A stretch of 64,000 bases of DNA from Echinarachnius parma. Taxonomy: Eukaryota; Echinodermata; Echinoidea; Clypeasteroida; Echinarachniidae. The stretch is taken from positions 62,001-126,000 of the forward strand of contig JBAMJV010008890.1 of NCBI GenBank assembly GCA_037951105.1, read 5' to 3'. Below are positions 57,851 to 64,000 of this stretch, in pieces. Under the pieces are notes generated by a model. The model had not been told where the DNA came from. It saw nothing but the letters and a program-made list of their open reading frames with translations, and did no database searches. Positions within the stretch are counted from its first letter, which is position 1. Each line of letters opens with the position of its first letter. Made by a program: the position numbers and the translations under genes.

Positions 57851-58508
57851 GCGTGGGACAAAATTGGAAAAAAGGTTGGGCTTGCCCTGGGGGGAAAAGG
57901 GCGCTATATGTTGCGTTTTGACTAAATTTATCTGCATACTGTCTTGTAGCTCGTGGCCGTCTCTCTGCGATGCCAAATTCCAGACAATAATCATTTCTTT
58001 TGGGGGGATATTTATCCAATTTGAATAGTGCTTAATGGAGTTTCTACAAGTCTACTACTAATGTGTAACATATGATTATCTCGGAAGTACAAACATGACT
58101 TAGCGCCCTTCTCTTTCTCAACCAACATTTACACTTTTATTCTAAAGAGCATGGTGATTTGGAAACCAACATGTTTGCACATTTTGGAATCTACACAAGG
58201 AATATTCAACCAATGATCGCTAATAGCTTAACAACAATTGGTCAAACAATATGAAAGAATACTCGAACAGAAATATAAAACATAATGATCATTTTATTCT
58301 CAACAAAACGAATTTATTTTACTGTGACTATATTATATACGATACCGATATTTGTTTCTGTGAAAATCATTAATACTCAATTTTAATCATATCCGGAACG
58401 ACTACTAGTAGTTGATTGTTTCATGTAGATTTACCAAGATACAACTGAATACAGGATATTTTAGTATGGTCCATGAACACAAATAGCATATTGTTCAAAA
58501 ATATTTTA
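57851..58508. other. No recognised feature
   Basis: Possibly some LINE-derived sequence near 57850-58019; otherwise nothing recognised. Confidence 0.35.
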
Positions 58509-58510
58509 TA

Positions 58511-58941
58511 TAAACCCCTCACAAAACATCTCGCAATTCAAGTTTGAGCATTCATAACCCTCTTGTACCTATATTACCTTACATGAATTTGGTATCATTG
58601 AAAAGCCTGTTAATTATTGTTTTAAATTGATACCCCATTTGTAATGGTTATATAATTATCGAATGTTCATTACACCTAAGTATGGGGCGAGTTAAAATTT
58701 AAATCTTGCAAAATGCATTGCTATTGTACGACCATTCAAAACACATACAAATCTTCAAACAAATGAAGAATTACGTTGTATTTTGCGACAGTTAGGTTTT
58801 GACATTGTCCCATAGTCAAGTGTACTGCACTTTCCAAAATTAGATAACCGTTACAAATGAGGCATCGATGTAAATGAAAATAAACATGCTTGTTAATCAT
58901 ATCAAATTACATGAATTTCGGAACTTTTTGTGAGGGGTTTA
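58511..58941. mobile_element. TA-flanked MITE (family N)
   Basis: Terminal inverted repeats TAAACCCCTCACAAAA, perfect for 16 bp then imperfect to about 35 bp, flanked by TA at 58509-58510 and 58942-58943. About 431 bp, non-coding. The TA duplication suggests Tc1/mariner-type mobilisation. Confidence 0.75.
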
Positions 58942-58943
58942 TA

Positions 58944-59546
58944 TACAATTAAGGATATATGAATAGTGACCAAGACTTTCGATTTGTTGATGCACATTTA
59001 GACATGGTTGAGAATAATGAATGTTATGTATTATATGGCTATTGTTTTAATCTCTATGTTCATCATGAACGATAATTATTATCGCTATTACATACAAACC
59101 CAACTATTATCAGCAATACAAATTTATTACGTTATACGTGCAACGATTGCCATCATTTGTAACACATTTTGCATAAGGGGATTACGAACTAAAAAAAGAG
59201 AAAATAAGTATGAAAAACTACATAATTCATCATTTGAGAAAAATCTTTGACGGTGAAATTGTCAACATGTTTTTAATTTATTCTTTGTCATTAGTTTATT
59301 CGGTCACATTATCTTAATAAAGTAAATGATACATGTAACATCATTTTTTTCCAATACACAATTCTTGTATTACCCAAATAACTTGGAAATGCATACATAG
59401 TAATATAATGTTGGAGAAACACGCGTAGTGATCGTGAGAAACAATCATTAGCATACAGCAACACTTTCATTGGTTAGGGAGAATCATGTACATAGATTAC
59501 AGCTTCCACTAACATTAACTTATTGACTGACAAGGTTTCGTATCCA
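58944..59546. other. No recognised feature
   Basis: A+T-rich; an 80-codon ORF at 59008-59250 has no recognisable domain. Confidence 0.35.
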
Positions 59547-59705
59547 ATTCAAGTTCAAGTTCAAGTTCAGTTTATTTCTCATCATATTAAAAATACATCA
59601 AAATATATATACATAGGAAACAATATAGAAAACAATATTCAAGAGTATCTAAAACATCTACACACAGCAATACAAGGACATGATAAAATAGTAATAATAA
59701 GCCGT
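59547..59705 (-). mobile_element. LINE 3' end fragment, minus strand
   Basis: Read on the minus strand, an A+T-rich UTR ends with GAGAAATAAACTGAACTTGA and continues as (ACTTGA)n, a typical LINE 3' simple-repeat tail. No coding part is attached. Confidence 0.6.
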
Positions 59706-59945
59706 AGTGGATGTTTGTCACTGCAACTCTAATACACGTGTTCAATGTTTGTATGTTTGTATATTACACATAAATTCTGAATTGTTCTACATGGCTATGT
59801 CCAAGCCCGAAAAGTCACAATTTCAATGTTAATTAGATCAATATTACAATTGTTTGATGATGATTCTTTCGTGTTCTTCGGTTTATGATGAATTGGAATA
59901 TCAGATGTTACCGGTTCCCATAACCTTTCAATATTAAGTTAATCA

Positions 59946-60200
59946 AAAAGGGAAAGGCCTTGACAGGCCAATGGCCTTTGCCTTTCCTTTTTTGAGCTAC
60001 AACTTATTGAAATGAATCTAAAAATGAATTACAAAACATACATAACACTTACAAACACATAACAGGCAGGCGTATAAATTAATAGAGCTATTGTAATGAC
60101 GTATTATTTAGAAATCCTTTCGACTTCCTTTTAAAATAACCTAGAGTTGGACAGTTCCCTGGCTACAGGCATGATATTAATATTACAATGTTCATAAACT
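59946..60200 (-). mobile_element. Possible LINE 3' fragment, minus strand
   Basis: The minus strand shows a short TLGYFKRKSKGFL stretch, reminiscent of the last residues of CR1/L2 ORF2, then a UTR and the imperfect palindrome AAGGGAAAGGCC...GGCCTTTGCCTTTCC at about 59950-59990. It abuts the plus-strand LINE head to head. Confidence 0.35.
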
Positions 60201-62104
60201 GATTTAGGAGACAGTCATTGGACTGGCAGATAATGCAAATCCATTATCTGTCATGAGTTAGTACATGAACCCGTCAAGCATCATAGTTATTATGCAACAA
60301 TTAATTAAAAACATTGACAACTTAAAACGTAAATACATTTGCCAACACCCGAGGACCAGCAACCTAGGGTTGACTGTCGTTTATCCAGCTTTGCGCCAGC
60401 ATCAGAGAATGAAGTCGCCAGAATCATCAAGAATTCGCCATCTACATACAGCCCTCATGATCCAATTCCAACGTGGCTGCTTAAGAAACATTTTGAAGAC
60501 ATTGTACCACATGTTACATTAATAGTTAATCGGTCCCTGGAATCCGGTTTATTTCCTTTATATTTCAAGAAAGCAATCATAAAACCACTTTTGAAGAAGC
60601 CAAGCCTTGATCAGGATTCTTTCCAGAACTACCGACCGGTTTCAAACTTGAAATTCCAGTCCAAATTTCTGGAACGAGTCGTCGCTTATCGCCTCCAGGC
60701 CTATCTGGATCATAACAGCTTAACAGAACCTCTTCAGTCTGCTTATAGAAAGTACCATAGCACTGAATCCGCCCTCACAAAGGTTCATAATGATATCCTT
60801 CTCTCCATGGATTCAAAGCACGCTGTATTCCTTGTATTGCTCGATCTGTCAGCTGCGTTTGACACTATTGACATTGATCTCCTTATCCATCGATTTGACA
60901 TGCTTGGAGTGGAAGGATTAGCACTATCTTGGATAAAGTCATATTTGTGTCACAGGAAGCAATCAGTCCGAGTCAATGACTCATTCTCCTCTGAACAGGA
61001 ACTCCTATACGGAGTTCCCCAAGGTTCACTCTTAGGACCGTTGTTTTTACTATCTATAATACTCCCCTTGCAGAAATAGCTCGTCGTCATAATGTAAATG
61101 TTCATTTATATGCCGACGATATACAGCTTTACATATTATTTAAACTTTCCGAATCTGATAGTGAAGTTATGGCCAAGAGAAAAGTTGAATCCTGCATAGC
61201 AGATATAAGACGATGGATGATAAACAATAAACTCAAGTTAAATGATGATAAAAGTGAATTTATAGTTGTTGCATCTCAAAGGCACCGTAGTAAGATTCAA
61301 TGTAATTCGATTCAAATTGGTGGCGTAGAAGTCCCAGCAGTGTCCAATGTTAGAAATCTAGGTGTACAATTTGATTCCACTATGTCAATGTCATCTCACA
61401 TTAATGCAACGTGTCGTTCAGTGTACTATCATATTCGCAATATTAGTAGTATTCGTAAATCACTTTCAAAAGAAGTAGCTCCCTATGTTATTCATTCTTA
61501 TGTTATATCACGTTTAGATTATGGTAATGCATTGTTATATAATGCACCAGTTACACAACTTGCTAAGTTACAGAGGGCTAAGAATGCTGCAGCACGAGTT
61601 CTTACTGATATTCCTAAGTTTTCTCACATAACTCCTATTTTAAAGGACTTGCATTGTTTACCTGTGAAAGAGAGTATAATGTACAAAATACTTATTATGA
61701 CATGGAAAGCTCTCAATGGTCGTTCTCCTCAATATGTATTAGATTTGGTTAGTGTATATGTACCAAATAGAAATCTTCGCTCCCTGAATTGTAATATGTT
61801 ATCAGTACCAAAAGTTCAATCGTTGGCAGGTGAAAAGTCCTTTCTGTATTCAGCACCAACATTATGGACTTCTTTGCCAGTTAATGTTAGAAATGCGACA
61901 TCAATTGAGTCTTTTAAAATAGGTATAAAGACAATTTTGTTTAAATTAGCATTTGATTAGGGACTATATTTCTATTTCTCTCTCCTTTCCTTTCCTTTTC
62001 ATTTCTATTTGCGCCTGAGAATAGTTTACTAGATTCATGGCGCATTATAAGTGCTCTTTATTTTATTTACTTAAACACATACTGCATGTTGGCAACTTTA
62101 AAAA
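60200..62104 (+). mobile_element. 5'-truncated L2/CR1-like LINE
   Basis: Reverse transcriptase plus about 140 bp of 3' UTR (CGCATTATAAGTGCTCTTT near 62040). No endonuclease. It lies wholly between the arms of the 59711-62761 inverted repeat. The left border is approximate. Confidence 0.75.
60339..61960 (+). pseudogene. L2/CR1-like reverse transcriptase, one frameshift
   Basis: The N-terminal part shows SFAPASENEVARIIK and DPIPTWLLK, then NYRPVSNLKFQSKFLERVV, QSAYRKYHSTESAL, VLLDLSAAFDTIDIDLL and GVPQGSLLGPL. A frameshift follows in the T run at about 61040-61046, and the downstream frame restores the expected IYNTPLAEIARRH and the YADD box at 61109-61120. It continues through RRWMINNKLKLNDDKSEF and VRNLGVQFDSTMS to the C-terminal YSAPTLWTSLPVNVR, ending at 61960. 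DLSAAFDTID and the overall layout place it in the L2/CR1 group. A second frame change may lie near 60330. Truncated and inactive. Confidence 0.9.
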
Positions 62105-62150
62105 ATAACTGAATATTGAAAAGTTATCGGAACCGGCAACATAATGATAT

Positions 62151-62567
62151 GAGCCCATGCACCACACTTTCGGTCATAAGTCGCTGTGGATCTTTAGTAC
62201 ATAGAGCCACAAAATCATACAAAATTGTCTCTGTGTGAAAATTTCAATTTTACGGGAATTGATACTTGCACATTCTCTGAAATTGCAGGTCCTAATTCGA
62301 ATTTTGTATACCTTAAATAATGATTTCGCTCGATGTGTGAGAATGCTTTTCTGTATGAATCAAAACTTTAGAAGCGATTTTCTCTGTTGTTTAACAAATA
62401 GCGAGGCTCCTGTCCATGTTATTAAATTGCATTTGTATGGCTTTGAACAAACTAATACGTATCAAGTTATACATCATTTTCAAGCTGACATCCTAGAGAA
62501 TTAAAAACACTAACAATCTCAATTTTCATATTTCCGACCATTAACCGAAAGTGTTAGAGGCGGACCC
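62151..62567. mobile_element. Short inverted-repeat element in the right arm (family M)
   Basis: 417 bp interrupting the right arm. Ends GAGCCCATGCACCACACTTT and, inverted, GGGTCCGCCTCTAACACTTT; the inner ACACTTTCGGT is perfect. Comparison with the intact left arm shows ATAT on both sides (62147-62150, 62568-62571) where the intact arm has one, so a target duplication of up to 4 bp is demonstrable. Non-coding; superfamily unknown. Confidence 0.78.
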
Positions 62568-62767
62568 ATATTCCAATTCATCATAAACCGAAGAACACGA
62601 CAGAATCATCATAAAACAATTGTAATATTGATCTAATTAACATTGCAATTGTGACTTTACTGGCTTGGACATAGCCATGTACAACAATTCAGTATTGATG
62701 TGAAATATAAACAAATACAAACATGTGACACATGTATTAGAGTTGCAGTGACAAATGTTTGTATCAC

Positions 62768-63095
62768 AACAGCCAAAGTTATATTTTAAAGATTTTTTTC
62801 AAAAGAATAAAGAAGGAGTAGGTTTGACTCAACATAAATACAACACGATTGGCACTTAGTCCATGCTTAATGCCAATGCCAATGGCATAAATGATGATGA
62901 CGATTTTCCTATCAAGTATAGAATAGCCTTATTCTACTTGCGTAATGGCTAAGGTTCACAACAGTGTTTTCCATTGAATACATGGTTCAAACAGCCAATT
63001 AACGTTTGTATGTAGCGACGTAAGTTCATTTCAATTTCATAATAAAATGTTAGGATTACAGAACTACTAACTTTGATACCACGAACAAAGGGGCT
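62768..63095. other. No recognised feature
   Basis: Plain sequence; GCCAATGCCAATGGC near 62871 is a small imperfect repeat. Confidence 0.4.
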
Positions 63096-63099
63096 CTTG

Positions 63100-64000
63100 T
63101 TGTATTATGCATAGCGATCCTCATTTCGTATTATGAATAGCAGCCCTCTTCTGAGTGTTGAGTGTGCGCACCTATGCAGGTTGCCCCTCAAAACTGCTCC
63201 AGTAAATGTGCTGTTTTTAATGCCTTTTTAGTGAGGCTGACCTTTACTGTTTGTGTTAAACGTTTATTTGGGATGTTTGGACACTTTTAAGTTTGATTTA
63301 GTGTGATATCTGGACACGAAACAGTTGTAATTTGGAGATTGTGTTTTCAGCATATTCATGTACTGTAATGCATTTGCTGTTAGCCATTTTGCCATAGACT
63401 TTGTATATATCTCACACTGCTGTATCATTCAAGTGAATACTCTTTTCATCGATTGCTGGTGATCTATTGAGGGAAGCTACACACTGCACCGTACAATGGA
63501 TCTGAAAAGGGGAGTTTTCATTGTGCTCCTTTTAATCCTTTTGAGCTCAACTGACTCTGGCTGTTGTGTGTACTTTGCCTATTCACACTCACTTTCTAAT
63601 CATGACTTCACTCATACATTGAAAGTGAAAGGATACTGTAATCAGCGAGTTTCATACTACAACAACTCAACAGCAACTTTTCAATTGACTTTACTCATAT
63701 GTGGGGATATCAACCCCAACCCTGGTCCTGAGAAAGAAAATGGCTTGCACTGCAGAACACATGCAAGGAAAACATACGAGCGCAACGATCTGCACGAACT
63801 GAATCCGGCATGCACGAGGGGTACTTGTCTTACAAAAGTGGACAGAAATGTGTGGGTCATAATTCACAAACTTGGGATTGCACGCAAGCGCAAAACTCAC
63901 AGAGGACGAAAAGGCCGCCGCCATCACGATCCAATTCCTGTCCTTATCCGTGATAGAAATCCCCGGCGCTCTAGACCGCGAGAAAACATATCTGTTCTCA
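63100..64000 (+). mobile_element. 5' part of a CR1-like LINE, cut by window edge
   Basis: A presumed 5' UTR (about 63100-63495) precedes an ORF with the N-terminal layout of CR1/L2-type elements carrying a 2A-like motif. The left border is not defined by any repeat, so the start is a guess. The endonuclease and reverse transcriptase would lie beyond the window. Confidence 0.7.
63496..64000 (+). CDS. LINE ORF N-terminus: signal peptide + 2A-like motif (partial)
   Basis: 168 codons open to the window edge from the ATG at 63496. Residues 1-24 (MDLKRGVFIVLLLILLSS...) look like a signal peptide: basic start, hydrophobic core, small residues. GDINPNPGP at residues 70-78 (codons 63703-63729) matches the 2A-like ribosome-skipping motif (D-x-E-x-N-P-G-P) except that the usual Glu is Asn; skipping would fall between G77 and P78. 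Downstream is a basic region (KLGIARKRKTHRGRKGRR) typical of the start of CR1-type ORFs before the endonuclease. If skipping works, one ORF gives a short secreted-type leader and a separate replication polyprotein. Such motifs are known from APE-type LINEs of several invertebrates; activity here is untested. Confidence 0.78.
   Translation, partial: MDLKRGVFIVLLLILLSSTDSGCCVYFAYSHSLSNHDFTHTLKVKGYCNQRVSYYNNSTATFQLTLLICGDINPNPGPEKENGLHCRTHARKTYERNDLHELNPACTRGTCLTKVDRNVWVIIHKLGIARKRKTHRGRKGRRHHDPIPVLIRDRNPRRSRPRENISVL

Larger units (their letters stand above)
59711..62761. repeat. Long inverted repeat enclosing a LINE
   Basis: Left arm 59711-59945. Right arm is in two pieces, 62105-62150 and 62566-62761, separated by the insertion at 62151-62567. 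Shared segments include TTTGTCACTGCAACTCTAAT, TTAGATCAATATTACAATTG, GTTCTTCGGTTTATGATGAA and ACCGGTTCC. The arms are about 235 bp, with a few differences per 100 bp. The interior (59946-62104) is mostly LINE sequence. This could be a DNA transposon with long inverted ends that received a LINE, or an inverted duplication. Confidence 0.85.

Noticed and set aside
62235..62504. 89-codon ORF inside family M element
   Set aside because: No domain or motif; composition is typical of A+T-rich non-coding DNA.

Overview
This window looks like repeat-dominated intergenic DNA from a metazoan, probably a marine invertebrate and possibly a deuterostome. The reasons are: no operons or dense ORFs; A+T-rich sequence full of microsatellites; four classes of non-LTR retrotransposon (Jockey/CR1-like, RTE-like, L2/CR1-like and Tx1-like); a 2A-like NPGP motif in a LINE ORF, a trait described from echinoderm, amphioxus and other invertebrate LINEs; and many short inverted-repeat elements with TTAA target duplications. 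The taxon is an inference. I found no host protein-coding exon, rRNA or convincing tRNA. Family letters (A, B, C...) are my own labels for repeats that recur inside the window.

Layout. 0-2.5 kb: a 5'-truncated Jockey-like LINE inside a family B MITE. 3-9.5 kb: a decayed family A copy, a ~61-bp minisatellite, a CGTACG-rich inverted-repeat element, and a ~114-bp tandem array split by a TTAA-type MITE. 9.5-21 kb: sparse, with A and B copies and a Harbinger-like MITE. 21.6-24.4 kb: a nest of inverted-repeat elements (F around G, and G around adjacent C and A). 25-30 kb: further terminal-inverted-repeat elements, including a mariner-type element with ~225-bp repeats. 30-35 kb: a ~1.8-kb segment present twice in direct orientation. 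36-37 kb: short CAGTGGCGTAGC-type elements. 38.6-41 kb: an RTE-like LINE with one frameshift. 41.5-44.5 kb: families A, B and C head to tail sharing TTAA borders, with C carrying a 1.73-kb transposon that holds eight copies of a 15-bp motif. 45-47 kb: a multiply frameshifted LINE. 50-57 kb: an apparently complete Tx1-like LINE with two open ORFs inside a TTC microsatellite. 57.6-62.8 kb: LINE fragments and a long inverted repeat enclosing an L2/CR1-like LINE. 63.1-64 kb: the start of another LINE whose ORF has a predicted signal peptide and a 2A-like motif and runs off the window.

How the parts interact. The autonomous machinery visible is retrotransposon-encoded. The Tx1-like element has ORF1 (zinc-knuckle RNA-binding protein) and ORF2 (endonuclease, reverse transcriptase, C-terminal zinc finger) in good order and is the best candidate for a recently active element. 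The MITE families have no coding capacity and would need transposases from elsewhere. Because each TTAA-flanked MITE carries a TTAA at both borders, copies have accumulated beside and inside each other, giving a readable relative chronology of insertions.
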